64,000 bases of DNA from Novosphingobium sp. PhB165 (GTDB lineage Bacteria; Pseudomonadota; Alphaproteobacteria; Sphingomonadales; Sphingomonadaceae): contig NZ_SLVB01000006.1 of NCBI RefSeq assembly GCF_004341845.1, positions 436,071 through 500,070 on the forward strand. Direction: 5' to 3'. The position numbers and the translations under genes are program-made. This document shows, one piece after another, positions 16,569-24,518 of this stretch. Position 1 is the first letter of the stretch. Each line of letters starts with the position of its first letter. The notes beneath the pieces are model-generated. The model saw only the letters and a list, made by a program, of their open reading frames with translations, ran no database searches and was not told the DNA's origin.

Positions 16569-17965
16569 TAATGCTTGGTGAGAATATGCCCATGAACGGT
16601 GCCGCTTCGAAGTCGCGCACCTCCGCTCGCCCCTCGGCCCGCAGGCAGATGCGCGTGGCATCGCTGATCGCGCTGGCGCTGGTGGCGGGGCTTTCGGGCT
16701 GCAAGTCCACCGGCAAGCACCCCAAGACGCCGACCGTGGGCGATCGCGTGCCGATCCTCTCGCGCATCGAAAGCGGCGCCAAGGTCGATCCCTCGCTCGA
16801 ATCGGTGGCAGTGATCCTGCCGCCCGCCACGGCCAACACCGAATGGGCGCAGGGCGGCGGCAATGCCGGCAAGTCCTACGGCCATCTGGCACTTGCCGAG
16901 AATCCGCAGCGCGTGTGGACGGCCCAGATCGCCGGTTCCACCACCCGCCAGCGCCTTGCCGCCGCACCGGTGATCGGGGACGGCAAGATGTTCGTGATGG
17001 ACACCGACGGTGTGGTCCATGCCTTCGATGCCGAGAAGGGGACGCATCTGTGGACCAAGAACTTCGCGGTTTCGGGCGGTAACAACCAGGCGATCTTCGG
17101 CGGCGGCGTCAGCTTCGATTCGGGCAAGCTCTACGTCACCACCGGCCTTGGCGAAGTGGCCGTGCTGAACGCCAACGACGGCAGCCAGGTCTGGAGCAAG
17201 AAGCCCGGCGGCCCGCTGCGCGGCGCCCCCACGGTCAGCTTCAACGCCGTCTACGTGATGACGCAGGACAACCAGATCATCGCGCTCAACGCGGCCGATG
17301 GTGCGGTGCTGTGGAACGAATCGGCCTCGCTCACCCAGTCGGGCGTGTTCGGCGTGGCGACGCCCGCGGCCGGGCAGGGCACGGTGATCGCCGGTTACGC
17401 GTCGGGCGAACTGGTTGCCTATCGCTACGAGAACGGCCGCCAGCTCTGGTCGGACGCGCTTGCCCGCACCTCGATCGCGACCGAAGTGGGCAGCCTGACC
17501 GACCTTGACGCCGATCCGATCATCGACCGTGGCCGCGTCTACGCGCTGGGTCAGGGCGGCCGTATGGCGGCTTACGAACTGGTCACCGGCCAGCGCATCT
17601 GGGAACTCAGCCTCGCGGGCATTTCGACGCCCGCCGTGGTGGGGGACTGGGTCTTCACGCTGGACGACCATGCCGAGATCCTGGCCATCGCCCGCACCAG
17701 CGGCAAGGTCCGCTGGCTGACGCAGCTTCAGCGCTACCAGAACGCGAAGAAGCGCAAAGGCCCGATCTTCTGGGTCGGCCCGATCCTGGCCGGCAACAAG
17801 CTGTGGATCGGCAATTCGCGCGGCGAACTGGGCACCGTCGATCCGACGAACGGCACTTTCACGCTGGCCCACGAACTCAAGTCCCCGATCTCGCTGGCGC
17901 CCATCGTCGCCAACCAGACGCTCTACGTGCTCGACGATTCGGGCACGATCAGCGCCTTCCGCTGA
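16565..17965 (+). CDS. bamB: Outer membrane protein assembly factor BamB
   Basis: A 466-residue lipoprotein with a signal ending in the lipobox LVAGLSGC (cysteine near residue 46) followed by an eight-bladed PQQ-type beta-propeller. Repeats of the form VYVMTQDNQIIALNAADGAVLWN are visible throughout. It is the scaffold lipoprotein of the BAM complex that assists outer-membrane protein insertion. The start overlaps the upstream stop as ATGA at 16565; the ATG at 16571 is an alternative. The usual following gene der is absent, since the next gene is a membrane methyltransferase. Confidence 0.92.
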   Translation: MIMLGENMPMNGAASKSRTSARPSARRQMRVASLIALALVAGLSGCKSTGKHPKTPTVGDRVPILSRIESGAKVDPSLESVAVILPPATANTEWAQGGGNAGKSYGHLALAENPQRVWTAQIAGSTTRQRLAAAPVIGDGKMFVMDTDGVVHAFDAEKGTHLWTKNFAVSGGNNQAIFGGGVSFDSGKLYVTTGLGEVAVLNANDGSQVWSKKPGGPLRGAPTVSFNAVYVMTQDNQIIALNAADGAVLWNESASLTQSGVFGVATPAAGQGTVIAGYASGELVAYRYENGRQLWSDALARTSIATEVGSLTDLDADPIIDRGRVYALGQGGRMAAYELVTGQRIWELSLAGISTPAVVGDWVFTLDDHAEILAIARTSGKVRWLTQLQRYQNAKKRKGPIFWVGPILAGNKLWIGNSRGELGTVDPTNGTFTLAHELKSPISLAPIVANQTLYVLDDSGTISAFR

Positions 17966-18045
17966 TCCGCAGGAATTCCGCCGCCGGCAGCGCCCCGCGC
18001 ACCGGCGGCCGTTTTCCTTAACCAATTGCCGCTAGGCCGCTCGGC

Positions 18046-19386
18046 ATGAACAGCGGCATTTCCAGACCGACCAGCGACGTTTCGGCAGGCGTGGGCCTGA
18101 CCGGGCTCGCCGCGCTGCTCGGCTGGTTGTTGCTCTGCCGCAAGTGGGCCGCCGTGGCCGATGCTCTGGCGCTGCCGGGGCCGCATGCGCCGATGAGCGG
18201 GCCCTATGCCGCCGTCGCCACGCTGTTCGTCACCGGCCTTGCCATGAGCCTCTGGTCGCTGCTGGTGGACAAAGTGCACCGCCGTCCCTCGACCGGGATC
18301 GACTGGCGCCGCGCGCGCCGGCTGGCGGAAACGACAGAGATATCGATCACCAAGCTCGCCGGGCTCTGGGCCACGTGGGCGCTGATCGCGGGCTATTACT
18401 GCATCGGCCGCTGGTACTGGGATGGGCAGTACCTTTTCGCCATGGAGGTGATCGGCGCGGCGGCACTGCCGTTGATGGTGCTTTCGGTGCCTTACGTGTT
18501 CTGGCTCGACCGTCATCTGCTGGAGCCGCGCGATGCCGCGTGGCACTTCGGCGCGCTGCTGATCGGGCGCGAGGCGTGGGACGGGGAGCAGGTGAAGCGG
18601 CATGGCCGGGCCTGGGCGATCAAGGCCTTCTTCGGCGCTTTCATGATCTCCATCCTGCCGGGCGGCTTCGCGCAAGTGGTGACCGCCGATTTCGGCGTCA
18701 TGGCGGGCGATCCGGTGGCCTTGGGCTCGACGCTGATCGCACTACTGTTCCTGATCGACGTGCAGATCGGCACGGTGGGCTACATCTTCACCTTCCGCCC
18801 GCTGGACGCGCATATCCGCAGCGGCAATCCGCTGCTGGCGGGCTGGGTGGCGGCGCTGATGTGCTATCCGCCCTTCGTCTGGGGCACGATGGGCCGGGCC
18901 GACGTGCTGGGTTACGAAGTGAACACGCCGGGCTGGGCGTTCTGGTTGCAGGGCCATACCCTGCTGCTGTGGCTCTGGGCGGGGCTGCTGGTCACGCTGA
19001 CGGCGATCTATGCCTGGGCGACTTTCGCGTTCGGCCTGCGCTTCTCCAACCTCACCTATCGCGGCGTGCTGACCAACGGGCCCTATCGGTTCACGCGGCA
19101 CCCGGCCTATCTGTCGAAGAACCTGTTCTGGTGGTGCTCGACGCTGCCGTTCCTCGTGACCAGCCATGCCCTGACCGACATGGTGCGCAACACCGTGCTG
19201 CTGGGCGTGGTGAGCGGGATCTACTACTGGCGCGCGCGGACCGAGGAAGCGCACCTGCTCGCCGAGGATGCCAAGTACCGCGCCTATCACGCGTGGATGG
19301 CGGAGAACGCGCTGATTACGCGGACGTTGGCGAAGCTGGGAGACAGGCTGCGGCCGAGTGCGCGGGAGCCGCAGGCGGCGGAGTAA
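18046..19386 (+). CDS. ICMT/PEMT-like integral membrane methyltransferase
   Basis: A 446-residue protein with about nine hydrophobic segments. The C-terminal quarter carries the SAM-binding hallmark of isoprenylcysteine carboxyl methyltransferase / phospholipid methyltransferase enzymes. These are GPYRFTRHPAYLSKNLFWW followed by RARTEEAHLLAEDAKYRAY (R-x3-EE-x2-L plus Y-x2-Y). The N-terminal 300 residues are much longer than in a minimal ICMT and unfamiliar to me. The substrate could be a lipid or a small molecule. It lies 80 nt after bamB; an operon is possible. Confidence 0.75.
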   Translation: MNSGISRPTSDVSAGVGLTGLAALLGWLLLCRKWAAVADALALPGPHAPMSGPYAAVATLFVTGLAMSLWSLLVDKVHRRPSTGIDWRRARRLAETTEISITKLAGLWATWALIAGYYCIGRWYWDGQYLFAMEVIGAAALPLMVLSVPYVFWLDRHLLEPRDAAWHFGALLIGREAWDGEQVKRHGRAWAIKAFFGAFMISILPGGFAQVVTADFGVMAGDPVALGSTLIALLFLIDVQIGTVGYIFTFRPLDAHIRSGNPLLAGWVAALMCYPPFVWGTMGRADVLGYEVNTPGWAFWLQGHTLLLWLWAGLLVTLTAIYAWATFAFGLRFSNLTYRGVLTNGPYRFTRHPAYLSKNLFWWCSTLPFLVTSHALTDMVRNTVLLGVVSGIYYWRARTEEAHLLAEDAKYRAYHAWMAENALITRTLAKLGDRLRPSAREPQAAE

Positions 19387-19407
19387 GGGGCTTGCCCTTC
19401 CCACCGT

Positions 19408-19483
19408 TCATCCTGAGCTTGTCGAAGGATGTGAGCCACAGCGCCCCGCCTCAGGGGGCTTCGACAGGCTCAGCCTGAGCGGG
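19408..19483. repeat. CATCCTGAGCTTGTCGAAGGATG palindromic element
   Basis: TCATCCTGAGCTTGTCGAAGG (19408-) and an inverted partner GGCTTCGACAGGCTCAGCCTGA (about 19457-19478) form a long hairpin between the convergent ICMT-like and gshA genes. Related copies are at 34561, 47826 and 48081. I know this sequence type as a frequent intergenic repeat of sphingomonads. Confidence 0.8.
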
Positions 19484-19517
19484 AGGGAAGGCCTCAGATG
19501 AGGCTATCCCTCAACCC

Positions 19518-20903
19518 TCAGAAGCTCTTCAGCGCGTAGATCTTCGAGAGATCCCCGCCCCACTCGCCATTGTAGAGGTCGAGCAGGCGCTGCGCCGGCA
19601 CCTTGCCGCTGGCGACGATCTCGGCCAGCGGTTCCAGATAGCCGGTCTCATTGTCGCCGCCCGCGTTGAGGCGGTTACGCGCAGCAAGGCCCGAGCGCGA
19701 GATGTTCAGCACTTCGCCGGCGATGTCGCGCAGCGTGCCGCCGCCCGGAAGCGGGGCGTCGAGGCCCAGCTTGGGCACGGAATTACGCAGTTCCTCGCGC
19801 CCTTCCATGTCCCAGTCCTTGACCAGATCCCACGCCGCGTCGAGCGCGGTCTGGTCATAGAGCAGGCCTACCCAGAACGCGGGCAGGGCGCAGATGCGGC
19901 CCCACGGACCGCCATCGGCGCCGCGCATTTCGAGGAAGGACTTGAGCCGCACTTCGGGGAAGGCGGTGGAAAGGTGGTCCGTCCAGTCCGACAGGCGCGG
20001 AAGCTCGCCGGGGAGCACCGAAAGCTCGCCCTTCAGGAAGTCGCGGAACGACAGCCCGGCGGCGTCGATATAACGGCCTTCGCGGAACACGAAGTACATC
20101 GGCACGTCGAGCATATAGTCGACATAGCGCTCGTACCCGAAGCCATCCTCGAACACGAAAGGCAGCATGCCGGTGCGCGCGGGATCGGTGTCCGACCAGA
20201 TATGGCTGCGGTACGAGAGGTAGCCGTTGGGCTTGCCCTCGGTGAAAGGCGAGTTGGCGAAGAGCGCGGTCGCCAGCGGTTGCAGCGCCAGCGAGGTGCG
20301 GAACTTCTTCACCATGTCCGCCTCGCTCGAATAGTCGAGGTTGACCTGGATGGTACAGGTGCGCAGCATCATGTCGAGGCCCATCGTCCCCACCCGCGGC
20401 ATGTGCCGCAGCATGATGTCGTAGCGGCCCTTGGGCATGATCGGGAGTTCGGCGCGGGTCTTGTCGGGCCACATGCCAAGGCCGAGGAAGGCCTTGCCGA
20501 TGTGATCGCCGATGGTCTTCACCTGGGCGAGGTGACGCCCGGTTTCCGCGCAAGTCTGGTGCAGGTTTTCCAGCGGCGCGCCCGAAAGTTCAAGCTGGCC
20601 CGCCGGTTCCAAGCTGACGGTGCCGTCGCTGCCCTTCATGGCGATGACGTTCGCGCCGTTGGGGCCTTCCTCGATGATCGGCTCCCAGCCGAACTGGGTC
20701 AAATCATTGAGAAGATCGCGAATTCCGCCCTTTTCGTCGTAAGACGGGGCATGGTGATCGGCGGTGTCGTAGACGAATTTCTCGTGCTCGGTGCCGATCC
20801 GCCACGCCTCGCACGGCTTTTCGCCCGCAGCCATCGGCGCGGCGAGTTGATCCAGGCTTTCGACCACCGGATCGTCGCGATCCGAAACCTCACGGGTGCT
20901 CAT
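19518..20903 (-). CDS. gshA: Glutamate-cysteine ligase (alphaproteobacterial/plant type)
   Basis: A 461-residue enzyme that joins glutamate and cysteine with ATP in the first step of glutathione synthesis. The pattern RIGTEHEKFVY, SLEPAGQLELSGAPLENLHQTC, PRVGTMGLDMMLRTCTIQVN and FLEMRGADGGPWGRICALPAFWVG is that of the GCS2-type enzyme shared by alphaproteobacteria and plants, unrelated in sequence to E. coli GshA. I chose the ATG at 20903, since the 13 residues before it are not conserved-looking. The next minus-strand gene upstream is rsmE, a frequent neighbour in alphaproteobacteria. Confidence 0.92.
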   Translation of the reverse strand: MSTREVSDRDDPVVESLDQLAAPMAAGEKPCEAWRIGTEHEKFVYDTADHHAPSYDEKGGIRDLLNDLTQFGWEPIIEEGPNGANVIAMKGSDGTVSLEPAGQLELSGAPLENLHQTCAETGRHLAQVKTIGDHIGKAFLGLGMWPDKTRAELPIMPKGRYDIMLRHMPRVGTMGLDMMLRTCTIQVNLDYSSEADMVKKFRTSLALQPLATALFANSPFTEGKPNGYLSYRSHIWSDTDPARTGMLPFVFEDGFGYERYVDYMLDVPMYFVFREGRYIDAAGLSFRDFLKGELSVLPGELPRLSDWTDHLSTAFPEVRLKSFLEMRGADGGPWGRICALPAFWVGLLYDQTALDAAWDLVKDWDMEGREELRNSVPKLGLDAPLPGGGTLRDIAGEVLNISRSGLAARNRLNAGGDNETGYLEPLAEIVASGKVPAQRLLDLYNGEWGGDLSKIYALKSF

Positions 20904-21075
20904 GGCGGGGGAGGTAGAATGCCTTCGAGCCGGATGCCACAACTTTTTGTACCGACCGGTTTCTTTTGTTCGAGAGGCGCGGTTTTCGGGCGTTTTTGGG
21001 GCGATTGAGGAGGTTAACGCGGTCGGACGTGGGTCTTGGTTTATGAGATGTTGGGGCGAGATTCGGCCCCTATCA

Positions 21076-21161
21076 CGCCGTCGCCCTCGCGAAGGCGGGG
21101 GCCCCGCTGCCTTGCGTTATACGCCAAGGGAAGCGGGATCCCCGCCTTCGCGGGGATGACG
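21076..21161. repeat. GTCATCCCCGCGAAGGCGGGGATCC-type palindrome
   Basis: CGCCCTCGCGAAGGCGGGGG (about 21081-21100) and CCCCGCCTTCGCGGGGATGA (21140-21159) are inverted copies separated by about 40 nt. The element lies between rsmE and gshA, both on the minus strand. A second element of the same family is at 48227-48317. The flanking parts of this 285-nt gap show nothing else. Confidence 0.8.
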
Positions 21162-21188
21162 AGGTTTGTTTGGTCTTGAGTTCGGCGT

Positions 21189-21932
21189 TCACCAATCGCC
21201 GGAGATGGCCATCCATAGCGCGGTCGCGCCGATGCTCGCCGTCTCCCCGCGCAAGATGCGCGGGCCGAGCGTGATCGCCCGCGCCATCGGATGTGCGCGG
21301 ATAAGCGCGCGTTCCTCGTCGTCGAAACCGCCCTCGGGGCCCACCAGCAGCGCCGCCGGGCCCGGATGCGCGGCGAATTGCGCGGCGGCCGGCGCCCCGC
21401 CGGTCTCGTCGGCGAAGAACAGCGTGCGGCCTTCGGGCCAGTCGCGCAGCAGGGCGTCGAGCTTCACCGGCTCGGCGATCCCGGGCAGCGCGGTCCGGGC
21501 ACACTGCTCGGCGGCTTCGGTGACGATGGTCAGCGCGCGCTCGGGATTGAGCTTGTCCGCCACGCAGCGGCGCGTGATCAGCGGTTGCACATGCGCGACG
21601 CCCAGTTCGGTTGCCTTTTCAAGCACGAGGTCGAAGTTCGGCTTCTTGAGCAGCGCCGCACAGAGCCAGAAGTCCGGCACCGCCTCGCGCTCGCGCAGCC
21701 GCTCACGCACCGCAAGCACGACATCGCGCTTGCCGGCGGAGACGACTTCGGCCGCCCATTCGCCGGTCTCGTCGTCGCACAGGATCACCGCGTCGCCGGG
21801 GGCGATACGCATGACTTTGCCGAGATAATGCGCCTGCCCGCCCTCGATAGTGACCGGGGCGCTCTCGGCGAGCGGTCCGGTCACGAAGAGGCGCGGGGCC
21901 GAGCGCGGCGGCCAGGCCGGAGTGGCACCCAT
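21189..21932 (-). CDS. rsmE: 16S rRNA (uracil1498-N3)-methyltransferase RsmE
   Basis: A 247-residue SPOUT-fold methyltransferase that modifies U1498 of 16S rRNA. Family signs are the PUA-like N-terminus (HYLGKVMRIAPGDAVILCD), then LLKKPNFDLVLEKATELGV, the knot region LLVGPEGGFDDEERALI and LGPRILRGETASIGA at the C-terminus. The length is the family norm. It lies upstream of gshA on the same strand, separated by a palindromic repeat, and is divergent from ubiA. Confidence 0.94.
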   Translation of the reverse strand: MGATPAWPPRSAPRLFVTGPLAESAPVTIEGGQAHYLGKVMRIAPGDAVILCDDETGEWAAEVVSAGKRDVVLAVRERLREREAVPDFWLCAALLKKPNFDLVLEKATELGVAHVQPLITRRCVADKLNPERALTIVTEAAEQCARTALPGIAEPVKLDALLRDWPEGRTLFFADETGGAPAAAQFAAHPGPAALLVGPEGGFDDEERALIRAHPMARAITLGPRILRGETASIGATALWMAISGDW

Positions 21933-22213
21933 CGTTATGCTTGCTCCCTTGTTGCGACAGCGATGTGCGCAGCGCTTCCCATTGTTTTACGCCCGGGTCC
22001 AGCGCGGCGAGCGGCCGGCGTTCGTTGACCGGTGCAAAACGCCGCTCCGGGCCTTGGAACCTGAGGCGCCGGAGAGAATCGGGCGCGCTGCGGAAAAGGC
22101 GGACCTCATTTTACCCATCGTCGATTGGTTCCCCCGGAAGCGACGAGCCGCCCTCATGGCGCGGCCGAAGGATTCGTCTGGCAGCCGAGTGCGTCGATTC
22201 GGCACGTTCGGGC

Positions 22214-23164
22214 ATGACAATCATGGCCTTTTGCATTACCCCATCCGCCGTGAACGACTCTCTACTCGTCCCGGATACCGAACACCGCGGGCTCGTTTCC
22301 GCCCTGCCGCCGATGCCGCGCGCCTTCGCCATGCTGGCCCGCTTCGACCGGCCGATCGGCTGGTGGCTGCTGTTCTGGCCTTGCGCCTGGGGCGTGCTGC
22401 TGGCGGGCGGAGAAGAGCGCTGGGGCCTCATCCTCTGGTTCCTGGCCGGTGCCATCGCGATGCGCGGCGCGGGCTGTGTCTACAACGACATCGTCGACGC
22501 CGATCTCGACCGCAAGGTGGCGCGCACCGCTGCACGTCCGGTGGCGAGCGGACTGGTCAGCCCCAAGGCGGCATGGATCTGGCTGCTGGCGCTCTGCGCG
22601 GTAGGGCTGGTGGTGCTGTTCCAGCTTCGCCCCCGGGCGCAGCTCGTGGCCGTGGGCAGCGTGGTGCTGGTGGCCGCCTATCCCTTCATGAAGCGCATCA
22701 CCTGGTGGCCGCAGGCGTGGCTGGGCATGGTCTTCACCTGGGGCGCGCTGGTCGGCTGGGTGGAGATCCGGCCCGATCACCTTGAGGTCCTTGCCGCGCT
22801 CTACTTCGGGTCGATCGCCTGGTGCATCGGGTACGACACGATCTACGCGATACAGGACCGCGAGGATGACGCGCTGGTCGGCATCCGTTCCTCGGCCCGT
22901 CGGCTCGGCGGTCATGTGCGCGCGGGTGTTGCCGGATTCTACACTTTGGCAGTGGCGTTCTGGGCGCTCGCCTTCTGGATGCTGCGGCATGACTGGGTTG
23001 CACTGATCGGCCTTGGCCCGGTGGCGCTGCACTTGGCGTTTCAGGTTGCCACGCTCGATCCCGAGGACGGCGACAATGCACTGGCCCGCTTCCGCTCGAA
23101 CCGCGATCTCGGCCTTGTCATGGCGCTGGCCTGCTGGGTGGTGGGCAACGCCGGGATCCTGTGA
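22214..23164 (+). CDS. ubiA: 4-hydroxybenzoate polyprenyltransferase UbiA
   Basis: A 316-residue membrane prenyltransferase that attaches the polyprenyl tail in ubiquinone synthesis. It has about eight hydrophobic segments and both Asp-rich Mg-diphosphate motifs: NDIVDADLDRKVARTAARP after helix 2 and YAIQDREDDALVGIRSSA after helix 6. The ATG at 22214 (MTIMAF) or the ATG at 22223 could start it; the longer in-frame reading from 21941 is not membrane-protein-like. The 281-nt gap from rsmE holds no structure I can name. Confidence 0.93.
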   Translation: MTIMAFCITPSAVNDSLLVPDTEHRGLVSALPPMPRAFAMLARFDRPIGWWLLFWPCAWGVLLAGGEERWGLILWFLAGAIAMRGAGCVYNDIVDADLDRKVARTAARPVASGLVSPKAAWIWLLALCAVGLVVLFQLRPRAQLVAVGSVVLVAAYPFMKRITWWPQAWLGMVFTWGALVGWVEIRPDHLEVLAALYFGSIAWCIGYDTIYAIQDREDDALVGIRSSARRLGGHVRAGVAGFYTLAVAFWALAFWMLRHDWVALIGLGPVALHLAFQVATLDPEDGDNALARFRSNRDLGLVMALACWVVGNAGIL

Positions 23165-23185
23165 TCGACCCGGCGCTGCGAAGGT

Positions 23186-23557
23186 TCAGGCGTAGCTGAC
23201 CAGCTCGAACTCGATGCCGTCCCAATCGAAGAAGTAGAACCGGCGGCCGGGCTCGTAATCGGCGTGGTTGAACGGGACGAGGCCCGCCGCGATCACCCGG
23301 CGCTCGGCCTCGTCGAGATCGTCCACCACCAGTCCGACATGGTTGAGCGGGGCGCCCTTGGCGAAACGCTCGTGTTCCTTGCGGTCGGTATAGACCGCGA
23401 TGTAGCTGAAATCCCCGCCGACATGGATCGTCTCGCCGCCGTTGATCGCGGGGCCGCGCCAGCGTTCGTGCCAGCCGAGCAGATCCTGCAACAGCGCGGA
23501 CGAGCGATCGATATCGCTCACGGTAATATTCGCATGTTCGAGGCGGCCCTGGGCCAT
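23186..23557 (-). CDS. VOC (glyoxalase/bleomycin-resistance fold) protein, probable SoxR target
   Basis: A 123-residue single VOC-fold protein with two beta-alpha-beta-beta-beta modules. The visible pattern LEHANITVSDIDRSSALLQDLLGW, then PLNHVGLVVDDLDEAERRV and GRRFYFFDWDGIEFELVSY gives His and Glu at the usual metal-ligand places. Members detoxify or bind small electrophiles or antibiotics; the specific ligand is unknown. A perfect SoxR operator lies 54 nt upstream, so it is probably the gene that SoxR controls. Confidence 0.82.
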   Translation of the reverse strand: MAQGRLEHANITVSDIDRSSALLQDLLGWHERWRGPAINGGETIHVGGDFSYIAVYTDRKEHERFAKGAPLNHVGLVVDDLDEAERRVIAAGLVPFNHADYEPGRRFYFFDWDGIEFELVSYA

Positions 23558-23610
23558 CGGAATGTCTCCTGCTGTTCGCCGGTCGAATCGCCGGCTTGGC
23601 CTTGATGCAA

Positions 23611-23628
23611 CCTCAAGTTAACTTGAGG
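23611..23628. promoter_or_regulatory. SoxR operator between the VOC gene and soxR
   Basis: CCTCAAGTTAACTTGAGG is an 18-bp perfect palindrome matching the classical SoxR box. On the minus strand TTGACC immediately precedes it, consistent with a MerR-type promoter whose -35 and -10 flank the operator and drive the VOC gene. soxR starts 29 nt to the other side, so autoregulation is also possible. Confidence 0.92.
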
Positions 23629-23657
23629 TCAAATGGAAAAGGCGGCAGAAGAGGCGG

Positions 23658-24098
23658 ATGGTCGAAGATCGGTTCATCTCCATCGGCTATCTGGCCCGGC
23701 GCACCGGCGTCGCGGTTTCCGCCATTCGCTTCTACGAGGAGAAGGGCCTGCTCACCGCGCTGCGGTCGAGCGGCAACCAGCGGCGCTTCCTGCGTTCGGA
23801 CATTCGCCGCGTGAGCTTCGTGCTGATCGCGCAGAAACTGGGGCTGGGCCTTGCCGAGATCGAGCGCGAACTCTCGTCGTTGCCGCAGGGCCGCACGCCG
23901 ACGATGGAGGACTGGGAACGCATCAGCCTGTCGATGCGGGAGGCGATCGACACCAAGATCGCGCTGCTGGAACTGACCCGCCGCAAGCTGGACGAATGCA
24001 TCGGCTGCGGTTGCCTCAGTCTGGCGAAGTGCCGCCTCTACAACCGCGACGACGAGGCGGGCGCGTTGGGACCGGGGCCGCGCTTCGTGCTGAAGTGA
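23658..24098 (+). CDS. soxR: Redox-sensitive transcriptional activator SoxR
   Basis: A 146-residue MerR-family regulator with a [2Fe-2S] sensor. The N-terminal helix-turn-helix reads ISIGYLARRTGVAVSAIRFYEEKGLL. The dimer helix follows, and the cluster motif C-x2-C-x-C-x5-C is at Cys114, Cys117, Cys119 and Cys125 (CIGCGCLSLAKC), exactly the SoxR spacing. Outside enterics SoxR usually answers redox-cycling compounds directly and controls a few nearby genes. The SoxR box next to it and the divergent VOC gene fit that local circuit. Confidence 0.96.
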   Translation: MVEDRFISIGYLARRTGVAVSAIRFYEEKGLLTALRSSGNQRRFLRSDIRRVSFVLIAQKLGLGLAEIERELSSLPQGRTPTMEDWERISLSMREAIDTKIALLELTRRKLDECIGCGCLSLAKCRLYNRDDEAGALGPGPRFVLK

Positions 24099-24099
24099 T

Positions 24100-24511
24100 T
24101 CAGCCGCGCTCTGCGGTCTTGCGTACGGCGCCGAGGATGCGTCTGGTGGACATCGAAGCCGAGCGCCAATTTGGGGACGCCAGCCTCGTCGAAAGTCTTG
24201 AACGCGGGTCCATCTGCCACAGGGTGAAGGCCGTAATCGGCCTGCCAGAACTGGCCGACCAGGCCGTAGACCAAGCCGCTTGGCGTGCGTTCCAGCAGTG
24301 TGAAGTTCGCCATGCCGAAGGGTTCGGGCCGCCGCTTGCCGGTGAGCCGCGCAGGCAATTCGCGCAGGGCGATCATGGCGCGGAAGAAAGGATCACTTTC
24401 CGGGCGATAGGCCGCAACGGCATCGAGGATGGCGTCAGCCCCTGCCTTCACAGTGGCGGCATGCGTCTCTGAAAACTGGAACTGCGGCAGGTAGTCGTCG
24501 ATGAGGGCCAT
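24100..24511 (-). pseudogene. Remnant of a conserved hypothetical protein with internal frameshift/deletion
   Basis: The ATG at 24511 (MALIDDYLPQF), 7 nt after the smc stop, opens a clean reading frame for about 115 residues up to KLALGFDV. That frame then runs on into Arg-rich sequence and overlaps the soxR 3' end by 61 nt. In the +1 frame the same stretch reads STRRILGAVRKTAERG and stops at 24100-24102, just 1 nt from the soxR stop, a natural gene boundary. From memory, homologues run LGF-x-V, then about 60 residues, then an R-R-I-L-x-A-V-[KR] tail. The simplest reading is an internal out-of-frame deletion. I do not know the function; this could instead be a sequencing error. Confidence 0.5.
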
Positions 24512-24518
24512 CAGGTTG

